NCBI GenBank assembly: GCA_038118725.1 | Contig: JAYOIK010000109.1 | Span: forward strand, 1 to 12,254 | Origin: JADHLJ01 sp038118725 | Lineage (GTDB): Bacteria; Pseudomonadota; Alphaproteobacteria; Thalassobaculales; Thalassobaculaceae | Direction of reading: 5' to 3' | DNA length: 12,254 bases | In this document: piece after piece, positions 6,239 to 12,254 of the stretch | Layout: every line of letters starts with the position of its first letter | Numbering within the stretch: the first letter of the stretch is position 1 | Position numbers and translations under genes: made by a program | The notes under the pieces: model-generated | What the model was told of the DNA's origin: nothing | The model's database searches: none | What the model saw: the letters and a program-made list of their open reading frames with translations, nothing else

Positions 6239-7045
6239 TCAATCGCCGGAGTCGTTGAACCGGGGCGCGCGCTTTTCCATGAAGGCGCGCATTCCCTCGC
6301 GGGCGTCGTCGGAAAGGAAGAGGGCGGTCTGCTCCCGTGCCTCGAAGGCCAGGATATCATCCGCGCTTCCTGTTTCGCCGAGCTGGACACCCCGCTTAAT
6401 GACCTCCAGCGCCGCCCTGGGCCCGCTCGCCAGACGTCGGGCGAAAGCGTCGACTTCCTCGGCGAAACTTTCCGCCGGGATCAGCCGGTTGAGCAATCCC
6501 AGGCGATCGGCCTCGGCGGCGTCGAAGCGGTCGCCGGTCATCATCAGTTCCATCGCCTTGGCGGCGCCGACCAGCCGGATCAGGCTCGCGAAGCCGCCCC
6601 AATCGGGCACTAGGCCGATCTTCACGAAGCTTTCCGAGAAAATCGCCGCGCTGGAGGCGAGCCGCATATCGCAGGCGAGCGCGAGATTGATTCCCGCCCC
6701 GGCGGCGGCGCCGTTGATCGCGGCAATGACCGGCCGTGGGGCTTCCCGAATGGCTTGCAGAACCTGACCGGACTCGGTGATCCGTCGCTCGATCACCGCC
6801 GTGTCGTCCGCGTCCTGCAGCGCCGTCATCGAGGCGATGTCCCCGCCGGCGCAGAACGCCTTGCCCGCCCCGGTGGTGACGATACAGCCGACATCTTCCC
6901 GCGCCCCCATCTCACCGATGGCGTCCCGCAGGGCCGGACGCATCGCGTCGGAGAAGGCATTCATCACCTCGGGCCGATTCAGCGTGATCGTCGCGGCGCC
7001 ATCGCGGCATTCGCACAGGATTTCACTCGTCTCGGGTTTACTCAT
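6239..7045 (-). CDS. Enoyl-CoA hydratase/isomerase family protein (PaaG-like)
   Basis: A 268-residue crotonase-fold protein acting on acyl-CoA esters. Oxyanion-hole segments are AFCAGGDI (63-70) and NGAAAGAGINLA (111-122), followed by the substrate-channel helix AKAMELMMTGDRF. Of the two hydratase glutamates, the second is kept (E166 in AMELM), but the first, normally in the QPE motif, is replaced: SESFVKIGLVPDWGG puts F140 at that place and D148 in the VPD motif. This arrangement is typical of isomerase-type members such as PaaG, where an aspartate acts. It is therefore more likely an enoyl-CoA isomerase or related enzyme than a simple hydratase. Start: GGGAG six bases before ATG. It is the last gene of the gnd-gntK-MFS run, 45 bases after the transporter. 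How it relates to gluconate metabolism is unclear. Confidence 0.9.
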   Translation of the reverse strand: MSKPETSEILCECRDGAATITLNRPEVMNAFSDAMRPALRDAIGEMGAREDVGCIVTTGAGKAFCAGGDIASMTALQDADDTAVIERRITESGQVLQAIREAPRPVIAAINGAAAGAGINLALACDMRLASSAAIFSESFVKIGLVPDWGGFASLIRLVGAAKAMELMMTGDRFDAAEADRLGLLNRLIPAESFAEEVDAFARRLASGPRAALEVIKRGVQLGETGSADDILAFEAREQTALFLSDDAREGMRAFMEKRAPRFNDSGD

Positions 7046-7090
7046 GGTTGTCTCCCAAGGGGTGTCTCGCGTTTCTCGGTCACCGCGATA

Positions 7091-8311
7091 CTACTCCGCC
7101 GCCGAAAGTCGGGCGACGGGGCGGTCGTCGATGGGAACATGGAACATCGCGGCCAGCACGCCGAGCCCGGCGGCGATCCACCAGACCGCCTCATAGCTCC
7201 CGGTGGCATCAAAGACCACGCCGCCGACCCAAGCGCCGGCGAAATTGCCGAGCTGATGGCTGAGAAACACGATCCCGAACAGGGTAGACATGAAGGGCGG
7301 GCCGAAGACCTGGGCGACGATACCGCTGGTCAGCGGCACCGTGCCGAGCCAGATCAGCCCGATGGTCCCGCAGAAGATCAGGATCGTTGTCTCGCTGATC
7401 GGCGTGAGCATGAAGACGGTGATCGCCGCGGCGCGCAGGAGATAGATGCCGGTCAACAGGTACTTCTTGCGAAACCGCCCACCCAGATAACCCGCGAACC
7501 AGGCGCCGACCATGTTGAACCCGGCGATGGTCACCAGCGCGCGCGACGCGAAACCGGCGCCAAAACCCTGGTCCTCGATGAAGGCCGGAAGGTGCGTCGC
7601 GACGAACTGCACCTGAAAGCCGCAGACGAAAAATCCGATGGTCAGCAAGATAAAGCCGGAATGTCCCCGCGCCTCGACCAGCGCCTGGCTAAGATTTTGG
7701 TTCGCCCCACCGGACTTGGCGTTTGCCGCGGCGGTTCGATCCGCGGCCTTGCCCATCCAGTAGGCGATCGGTAGCCCCACGACGAAGCATACCGCCAGGA
7801 CCAGCAGGGCATTGCTCCACCCCTGGTTCGCGATCAGGAATTGGGTCACGGGAATGATCGCGAGCTGACCCGCCGTCGCGCCGACCGCGACCAGGCCGAG
7901 CCAGGTGGACCGCTTCTCCTCCGGCGCCACCTTGCCGACCGCGCCCAGCAAAACCGGCATGCCACAGGCGCTGACCCCCATGCCGACGAGCACCCCGCCG
8001 CCGAGGATCATTACCGTCGGTGTCGCCGAGAACGCCATGATGACGAGCCCGGCGCCATAGAAACCGCACCCGATGGCGATGGTCCGCCCGACCCCCCACT
8101 TGTCCGATACCGCTCCCGCGAAGGGAGCCATGAAGCCGTTCAGCACCGCCTGAATGGCGAAGACCAGGGACAGGGTCTCGCGCGACCAACCCAGCTCCAT
8201 TGTGACGGGACGCATCAACAGCCCAAAACTCTGGCGCACGCCGAAGGCCAGCCCGACGATCAGACAGGCGCCGATGAGTACCAGAACGGCGGATCGCATC
8301 GTGGAAGACAT
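7091..8311 (-). CDS. Major facilitator superfamily transporter (monocarboxylate/oxalate-formate antiporter-like)
   Basis: A 406-residue inner-membrane protein with about twelve hydrophobic segments in two six-helix halves, separated by a polar loop at about 187-219 (GKAADRTAAANAKSGG region). The MFS motif between helices 2 and 3 is visible as GAVSDKWGVGRT (66-77). The first helix ends in GVRQSFGLLMRPVTMELGWS, a pattern common in MFS carriers related to oxalate/formate and monocarboxylate transporters. A small organic acid or sugar acid is therefore a plausible substrate. It lies 40 bases downstream of the gluconokinase gene and 45 bases upstream of the enoyl-CoA hydratase-like gene, in one strand run, so gluconate or a related acid is an attractive but unproven cargo. 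Start: GGAG seven bases before ATG. Confidence 0.9.
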   Translation of the reverse strand: MSSTMRSAVLVLIGACLIVGLAFGVRQSFGLLMRPVTMELGWSRETLSLVFAIQAVLNGFMAPFAGAVSDKWGVGRTIAIGCGFYGAGLVIMAFSATPTVMILGGGVLVGMGVSACGMPVLLGAVGKVAPEEKRSTWLGLVAVGATAGQLAIIPVTQFLIANQGWSNALLVLAVCFVVGLPIAYWMGKAADRTAAANAKSGGANQNLSQALVEARGHSGFILLTIGFFVCGFQVQFVATHLPAFIEDQGFGAGFASRALVTIAGFNMVGAWFAGYLGGRFRKKYLLTGIYLLRAAAITVFMLTPISETTILIFCGTIGLIWLGTVPLTSGIVAQVFGPPFMSTLFGIVFLSHQLGNFAGAWVGGVVFDATGSYEAVWWIAAGLGVLAAMFHVPIDDRPVARLSAAE

Positions 8312-8351
8312 GGAGATGCTCCAAGGAAAGGTGGAAGATCCGAGTTAGCGA

Positions 8352-8885
8352 CTAACTTCTGTTTCTGACGATGATCTTGTTCTTCGCGTCGTGGCGGCGC
8401 TTGAGCTCCTTCAGAACAAGGGCGGCGCAGTCGGTGGGACTGCGGCGCACGTCGACGCGGATTGGGTGCTCGGCCTGGCTCGGGTCCTCCAGGGTCGCGA
8501 ACTGGCTGTCCAATAGCGCGGCGGGCATGAAATGGGAACGAGCCTCCATGCGCGCGCGGATCAGGTCCTTGGTGCCCTCGAGATAAACCAGATGGGTATT
8601 CTCGCGATCGCCGATCAACAGTTCTCGATAGGAGGCTTTGAGGGCCGAGCAGGCGACGACCAGATGCTGGCCGCGCTCGATATAAGCGTCGATCTGCTCG
8701 GCGATCAGCAACAACCAGGGCCAGCGGTCTGAATCGTCAAGCGGCGTGCCGCCTTGCATTTTGGCGACATTCTCGGGCGGGTGAAAATCGTCGCCCTCGG
8801 CGAAGGAACAACGCAGCCGCTCCGCTAGATGCTCGCCGACAGTGGTCTTGCCGGACCCGCTGACCCCCATGATCAGCACGATCAT
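8352..8885 (-). CDS. gntK: Gluconokinase
   Basis: A 177-residue kinase that phosphorylates D-gluconate to 6-phosphogluconate in the cytoplasm. The Walker A loop GVSGSGKTT lies at 7-15. The gluconokinase signature EGDDFHP (30-36), continuing into NVAKMQGGTPLDDSDRWPWL, is very clear, and the length matches the family (about 165-180). The ATG at 8885 overlaps the TGA of gnd (8884-8882) in an ATGA arrangement, which strongly supports this start and implies translational coupling with gnd. An upstream in-frame start at 8912 would add nine residues inside gnd and is less likely. The last ~15 residues (RRHDAKNKIIVRNRS) form a basic tail beyond the usual end. Its product feeds directly to the 6-phosphogluconate dehydrogenase encoded just upstream. 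Confidence 0.95.
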   Translation of the reverse strand: MIVLIMGVSGSGKTTVGEHLAERLRCSFAEGDDFHPPENVAKMQGGTPLDDSDRWPWLLLIAEQIDAYIERGQHLVVACSALKASYRELLIGDRENTHLVYLEGTKDLIRARMEARSHFMPAALLDSQFATLEDPSQAEHPIRVDVRRSPTDCAALVLKELKRRHDAKNKIIVRNRS

Positions 8886-10297
8886 GACGACGCGCTCCGA
8901 TCCGCGTACCAATCCTCGTGAAACTCACCGGGTCGGTCGATACGCTTGAATTGGTGGGCGCCGAAGAAGTCGCGCTGGGCCTGGATCAGATTGGCCGGCA
9001 GGCGGGCGCTCACATAGCCGTCGAAATAGGCCAGCGACGCGGACAGCGCCGGGACCGGAATACCCCCGCCGACCGCCGCCGCCACCACGGCCCGCAGCGC
9101 CGGGACCGTCCGCTCTAGAATATCGGAGAAAGCCGGGGCCATGAGGAGGTTGGCGATACCGGAATTGTTGGAAAACGCGCTCGCCACGTCGTCGAGAAAC
9201 CCAGCCCGGATGATGCAACCGGCCCGCCAGTTGCGTGCCACCTTGTCCAGGGCCAATTCCCAGCCGTTCGCCTCGCTGGCGGCGGCAAGGACCGCGAAAC
9301 CCTGGGCATAGGCGCAGATCTTTCCCGCCAGCAGGGCCTCGGCCAATTGTTCCGTCGTTACGGTCTCGGCGCCCGCCGCGGGTCGGGGGAAACGCTCGGC
9401 GGCGGCGGCGCGCTCCTCGACAAGGGAAGAGACCACCCGCGCGGACACAGCCTCGGCGATGCTGGGCGCGGCGACGCCCAGTTCCAGCGCCGCGATCGAG
9501 GCCCAGCGCCCGGTGCCCTTTTGCCCGGCGGAATCGAGCACCAGATCAACCAGCGGCCGCCCGGTCTCCTCGTCGAGCTTGCGCAAAACCGTGGCGGTTA
9601 CATCGATCAGGAAGGAGGCGAGGGGTCCGTCACGCCAGGCCTCGAAGATCTCGGCGATTTCGCCCGCGCCGAAGCCCTGGCCCCTGGCCAGCAGATCGTA
9701 AATCTCGGCGATCAGCTGCATGTCGGCGTATTCGATGCCGTTGTGCATCATCTTGACGAAATGCCCGACCGCCGCCGCGTTGCCGAGCCGCTCGGCGCAG
9801 GGCGCGCCGTCATCGGCCTTGGCGGCGATCGCCAGCAGGACAGGTTCCAGGCGCTTGTAGGTCTCGTCCGCGCCCCCCGCCATCAGCGCCGGGCCATGCC
9901 GCGCGCCTTCCTCGCCGCCGGAAACGCCAAGACCGAGATAGCCGATCCCCGCCTCGCGCGCCCCCGCCTCGCGCCGGACCGTGTCCTGGTAGTCCGAGTT
10001 CCCGCCATCGGCGATCACGTCTCCCGGCGAGAGCAGGGGGAGAAGGGCCTCGATCGCCTGATCAACCGCCGGCCCCGCCGTGATCATCAGCAGCACCGCT
10101 CTCGGCGCCCGCAGGCTCGCGACAAACTCGGCGAGATCGTCATGGGCGCCGACCGCCACCGCCTCGCGCCGCGCCAGTTTCAGGAGTTCCGGGTCACGCT
10201 CGTATCCCGCGACGGTGACGCCGCGATCGGCGATGTTGAGCGCCAGATTGCGCCCCATCACCCCGAGCCCCAAAACCCCGATCTCCGCGTCCACCAT
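8882..10297 (-). CDS. gnd: 6-phosphogluconate dehydrogenase, decarboxylating
   Basis: A 471-residue soluble dehydrogenase converting 6-phosphogluconate to ribulose 5-phosphate and CO2 with reduction of NAD(P). The Rossmann loop is IGVLGLGVMGRNLALN (6-21); the family signature GLGVSGGEEGARHGP lies at 122-136; catalytic K182, H185, N186 and E189 lie in KMMHNGIEYADMQL; the C-terminal domain shows SAGQKGTGRW and ends in FHEDWYAD. Length agrees with the long (about 470) Gnd form. One oddity: the NR(S/T) motif that usually follows strand 2 and binds the NADP phosphate reads ERD here (33-35), placing an acidic residue where NAD-preferring Rossmann enzymes often have one. First gene of the gnd-gntK-MFS-crotonase run. 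Start: GGGGAG eight to nine bases before ATG. Confidence 0.95.
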   Translation of the reverse strand: MVDAEIGVLGLGVMGRNLALNIADRGVTVAGYERDPELLKLARREAVAVGAHDDLAEFVASLRAPRAVLLMITAGPAVDQAIEALLPLLSPGDVIADGGNSDYQDTVRREAGAREAGIGYLGLGVSGGEEGARHGPALMAGGADETYKRLEPVLLAIAAKADDGAPCAERLGNAAAVGHFVKMMHNGIEYADMQLIAEIYDLLARGQGFGAGEIAEIFEAWRDGPLASFLIDVTATVLRKLDEETGRPLVDLVLDSAGQKGTGRWASIAALELGVAAPSIAEAVSARVVSSLVEERAAAAERFPRPAAGAETVTTEQLAEALLAGKICAYAQGFAVLAAASEANGWELALDKVARNWRAGCIIRAGFLDDVASAFSNNSGIANLLMAPAFSDILERTVPALRAVVAAAVGGGIPVPALSASLAYFDGYVSARLPANLIQAQRDFFGAHQFKRIDRPGEFHEDWYADRSASS

Positions 10298-10353
10298 CCG
10301 GTCTTCTCCCCGCTCCAGCGGTATCCTGCTTACGCGCGATCACCGCGCCTTGT

Positions 10354-10396
10354 CCATCACCCCGGTGATGGCGGCGGAGATTGACGCGGATTGACG
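10354..10396 (-). promoter_or_regulatory. Candidate operator region upstream of gnd
   Basis: CCATCACC (10354-10361) and GGTGATGG (10364-10371) form a perfect 8-bp inverted repeat with a 2-base spacer, 57-74 bases upstream of the gnd ATG. Eight bases further upstream, GATTGACG occurs twice (10379-10386 and 10389-10396) at a 10-base period, that is one helical turn. The palindrome shape with ACC/GGT next to the centre recalls LacI/GntR-type operators. A weak TGGACA on the minus strand partly overlaps the palindrome and could be a -35. The repeats are seen; the regulatory role is inferred. Confidence 0.45.
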
Positions 10397-10430
10397 GTCG
10401 AGGGGCCGGTCACGCCGCTCGCCAAAGTTT

Positions 10431-10579
10431 GTCATCCCGCCCCCGTTTTCACGAGGGCAGGCCGCGGGACCCATTCCGCCTACGTTTCCACGCGAGGACC
10501 GCGCCAGAAGCTGCTCGGTTTGAAACAACGAAGGCGTTGAAAGGCCGGAGGAATGGATCCCGCTCTTCAGCGGGATGAC
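10431..10579. repeat. Inverted pair of short palindromic repeats (GTCATCCCGC type)
   Basis: Left copy 10431-10477 reads GTCATCCCGC, 23 bases, then GCGGGACCCATTCC. Right copy 10550-10579, inverted, reads on the other strand GTCATCCCGC, 6 bases, then GCGGGATCCATTCC. The end blocks agree in 10 of 10 and 13 of 14 positions. Each copy is itself a hairpin: the right one has an 8-bp perfect stem at 10557-10576 with a 4-base loop. This composition is typical of REP/MITE-like dispersed elements in alphaproteobacterial intergenic DNA. The 72 bases between the copies have no recognisable content. Confidence 0.7.
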
Positions 10580-10678
10580 GATCGAAGGAGGGCGGGCGAC
10601 GGTTAAAGGGGATCGGGCGGGGATGACATTGGAAAAAAGACGCGACGAGGACCGGAACAAGGTGGTTCACTCACTCAC

Positions 10679-10771
10679 CGTCGCCCTCGCGGACGCGGGG
10701 GCCTCCGTGATGCTTGAAGAACGCACCTTGATTTCCGGTTTTCAGAGGTCCCCGCTTGCGCGAGGACGACG
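10679..10771. repeat. Second inverted pair of palindromic repeats, 27-base arms
   Basis: Arms at 10679-10705 and 10745-10771 are inverted copies matching in 23 of 27 positions, separated by 39 bases. They share the CCTCGCG and GCGGGG blocks typical of dispersed intergenic repeats but are a different subtype from the pair at 10431-10579. The right arm starts only 26 bases beyond the stop of the minus-strand oxidase gene, so the oxidase mRNA would end in a long hairpin that may protect or terminate it. No T-run follows. Confidence 0.65.
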
Positions 10772-10797
10772 AGAAAATCCAGTTTCCTGCCTCGCTT

Positions 10798-12099
10798 TCA
10801 CGCCCCCGAACCGGCCCCACTCCGCCGGGCGTCCCAGGCGTCGCGGAGTTTCCAGCTCCAATAGACCAGTTGCGCCGCGACCAGGCCGGCGGGGCCGCCC
10901 GCGAAATCGAGGCCGAAGGGGGCGAAGGCCTGGTAGGCGCGGTCGTCCTCGGCGATGGCGCGGGCGATCAGCTCTCCGCCCATGGTGGTGGTGTTGAGGC
11001 CGTGCCCGCCATAGCCCTGATTGTACCAGAGGCCGGGGCTCAATTGGCCGATCTGCGGCATGCGGTGGCGGGCATAGCCCATGGTGCCGGCCCAGGCGGT
11101 CTCGGCCCGGATGCCGCGCAGTTGTGGGTAGACACCGAACAGATCCTCCAGCATCCGCTCTTCCAGGTTGGCCGGCCGGCGCGAGATGCTCATCCCGCCG
11201 CCCCAGAGCAGGCGCGTGTCGGGCAGGGCACGGTAGTAGTTCTCGATCCGCCGGTTGTCGGCGGCGGCATGGGGCGCGCGGATCGCGGTCTCCAAGCGCT
11301 CTCCCAGAGGCTCGGTCAGCAACACATAGGTCCCGATCGGCAGGATCGACCAGGACAGCCGCTGGTTCAGCCAACCGATCTCGCCGGAACAGCAGAACAC
11401 GACATTGTCCGCCAGCACCTCGCCGGTATCCGTGCGCACCCGATGTCGGTCGCCTTGCTTGGCGATGGAGCGGACCGGCGATTGCTCGTGAATAACCGCG
11501 CCGAGGCCTTCCGCCGCGATCGCCGCGCCATTGGCGTAGTTGAGGGCGTGAAGCTGATGGGCGCGGGGGTTGAAAACCGCGTCGTGATAGCGCGGACTGA
11601 GATAGCTCTCGGCGACTTTCTCGCGCGGCCAGTATTCCAGGGTCCCGCCGAAGCGCTGGTTCATATAGCCGATTCCGGCCTTCACCGCGTCCGGGTCGTG
11701 GTGCCAGGAGTTGCGCACCACGCCGGCGGGCGCGTCGCCGCAATCGATCTGGTACCGCTCGACCCGGCGACGGATCAGATCCACCGCGTCCTCGGACATC
11801 CGGTAGAGTTCCTGGGCGCTCTCGAGGCCGACGCGGGCCTCCAGATCACGCGCGCCGAGTGCGAAACCGGCGGAGAGAAAGCCACCATTGCGCCCCGATG
11901 CGCCCCAGCCGAGGCGGTGGGCCTCCAAAAGCACCGCCCGGCGCCCCCGTTCCGCGAGGCCGAGCGCCGTCGCGATCCCCGCCAGGCCGCCGCCGATGAC
12001 ACAGGTCTCGGTCTCCACCCGGCCCTCCAACGCCGAACGGTCGCGCGCGGCGGTGCGGGTGCGGCTGTAATAGCTGTCGATATGCTCGCTCGGGCGCAT
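10798..12099 (-). CDS. FAD-dependent amine/amino-acid oxidase (DAO family, PuuB-like)
   Basis: A 433-residue flavoprotein of the D-amino-acid oxidase fold, which oxidises a C-N bond of an amine or amino acid to an imine. The dinucleotide loop is VIGGGLAGIATALGLAERG (34-52) with acidic E59 after strand 2, followed by GASGRNGGF (66-74), the FAD segment typical of glycine oxidase/gamma-glutamylputrescine oxidase relatives. The C-terminal FAD segment is YNQGYGGHGLNTTTMGG. The N-terminus with SYYSRTRTAA recalls the SYY..T stretch in PuuB-type enzymes, making a polyamine derivative or small amine a plausible substrate; this is inference. The start at 12099 has only a weak GAG upstream but fits family length. 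It lies 22 bases after the stop of the CinA-like gene, so the two may be co-transcribed, and it ends next to a repeat hairpin. Confidence 0.9.
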   Translation of the reverse strand: MRPSEHIDSYYSRTRTAARDRSALEGRVETETCVIGGGLAGIATALGLAERGRRAVLLEAHRLGWGASGRNGGFLSAGFALGARDLEARVGLESAQELYRMSEDAVDLIRRRVERYQIDCGDAPAGVVRNSWHHDPDAVKAGIGYMNQRFGGTLEYWPREKVAESYLSPRYHDAVFNPRAHQLHALNYANGAAIAAEGLGAVIHEQSPVRSIAKQGDRHRVRTDTGEVLADNVVFCCSGEIGWLNQRLSWSILPIGTYVLLTEPLGERLETAIRAPHAAADNRRIENYYRALPDTRLLWGGGMSISRRPANLEERMLEDLFGVYPQLRGIRAETAWAGTMGYARHRMPQIGQLSPGLWYNQGYGGHGLNTTTMGGELIARAIAEDDRAYQAFAPFGLDFAGGPAGLVAAQLVYWSWKLRDAWDARRSGAGSGA

Positions 12100-12121
12100 T
12101 GACGTCTCGTTCGGCGAAGGG

Positions 12122-12254
12122 TTACGCGTCGCGGCGCGCGTGGGTCGTGGCCTGGGTCATGGCCCGGATCATGGCAAGAGCCTCTTGGATCGTCGCCAAG
12201 CGGATGGCGGCGCGGTCGCCGGCGAAGACATGATGGGCGGCGCGCGTGGGCACG
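12122..12254 (-). CDS. C-terminal end of a probable CinA/PncC-type protein (runs off window)
   Basis: Only the last 43 codons and the TAA (12124-12122) are in the window. The visible peptide contains HHVFAGDRAAIRLATIQEAL and ends in THARRDA. The pattern F-x-GDR-x-x-(I/V)R-x-x-(T/A) followed by an ALxxI helix is typical of the C-terminus of CinA C-terminal domains (nicotinamide mononucleotide deamidase, PncC), where it lies near the active-site end of the fold. The identification rests on this short motif alone, so another family cannot be excluded. The frame is open to the edge and its codon use matches the neighbours. The downstream FAD oxidase begins 22 bases later on the same strand. Confidence 0.55.
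   Translation of the reverse strand, partial: VPTRAAHHVFAGDRAAIRLATIQEALAMIRAMTQATTHARRDA

Larger units (their letters stand above)
10298..10797. other. 500-base non-coding region between gnd and the FAD oxidase
   Basis: No credible gene. The stretch holds the gnd upstream region (palindrome and direct repeat at 10354-10396) and two inverted pairs of short palindromic repeats (10431-10579 and 10679-10771). A further half-copy, GCGGGGATGAC, lies at 10617-10627 between them. Short open frames on both strands are driven by the repeats and show no codon signature of a protein. No rho-independent terminator with a T-run was found, although the repeat next to the end of the oxidase gene could form a strong hairpin in its mRNA. 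Confidence 0.65.

Noticed and set aside
8886..8912. Upstream start of gntK at 8912
   Set aside because: The ATGA overlap with gnd and the position of the Walker A loop favour 8885.
9235..10384. Long plus-strand open frames opposite gnd
   Set aside because: Shadows of a complete, well-conserved gnd on the minus strand; composition dominated by R, P and A.
10431..10771. CRISPR array
   Set aside because: The repeats are few, inverted and palindromic with unequal spacing, and no cas gene is present.
10340..10997. Small open frames on both strands in the gnd-oxidase gap
   Set aside because: They run through inverted repeats and show no codon bias or recognisable domain; the longest also enters the oxidase gene antisense.
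10742..12102. Long open frames overlapping the FAD oxidase (minus 10742-11743, plus 10756-12102)
   Set aside because: Other-frame shadows; the frame 10798-12099 carries the FAD-binding motifs in order.

Overview
The window is a GC-rich, densely coded stretch of bacterial chromosome, most likely from an alphaproteobacterium (Rhodospirillales-like or a relative). I infer this from the strong GC bias at third codon positions, the alphaproteobacterial-type HspQ, a MarR regulator resembling the LdtR group, and intergenic palindromic repeats of the GTCATCCC type. No rRNA, tRNA, CRISPR array, transposase or phage gene was seen.

Left part (1-6162): a set of small-molecule catabolic enzymes. A lyase of the adenylosuccinate lyase/carboxymuconate cycloisomerase superfamily runs off the left edge on the minus strand. 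Across an AT-rich divergent promoter region lies a MarR-type regulator (+). It converges on, and overlaps, a minus-strand two-gene operon made of a TIM-barrel sugar-phosphate isomerase/epimerase-like protein followed 13 bases later by a TrzA/AtzB/SAH-deaminase-type amidohydrolase. The chaperone/protease-adaptor gene hspQ sits divergently from this operon. It is followed on the plus strand by a second, unrelated amidohydrolase of the D-aminoacylase family, whose Shine-Dalgarno overlaps a hairpin. Lyase, two cyclic-amide/amidine-type hydrolases, isomerase and regulator together suggest breakdown of an unidentified nitrogen-containing compound. The substrate cannot be read from the sequence.

Middle part (6239-10297): a minus-strand operon in the order gnd (6-phosphogluconate dehydrogenase), gntK (gluconokinase, ATGA overlap with gnd), an MFS transporter, and a PaaG-like enoyl-CoA hydratase/isomerase. 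The first two convert gluconate to 6-phosphogluconate and then ribulose 5-phosphate. The transporter could import the sugar acid. A near-perfect operator-like palindrome and a helical-phase direct repeat lie upstream of gnd.

Right part (10298-12254): a 500-base non-coding stretch contains that regulatory region and at least two inverted pairs of short dispersed palindromic repeats. It is followed by a minus-strand FAD-dependent amine/amino-acid oxidase (PuuB/DadA-like), and 22 bases further upstream by the C-terminal end of what looks like a CinA/PncC-type protein running off the right edge.

Nothing here is an obvious new defence or mobile system. The points most worth a second look are the regulatory palindromes, the repeat cluster and the unusual active-site or cofactor residues in three of the enzymes. 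All alignments were made by eye from memory of the families.
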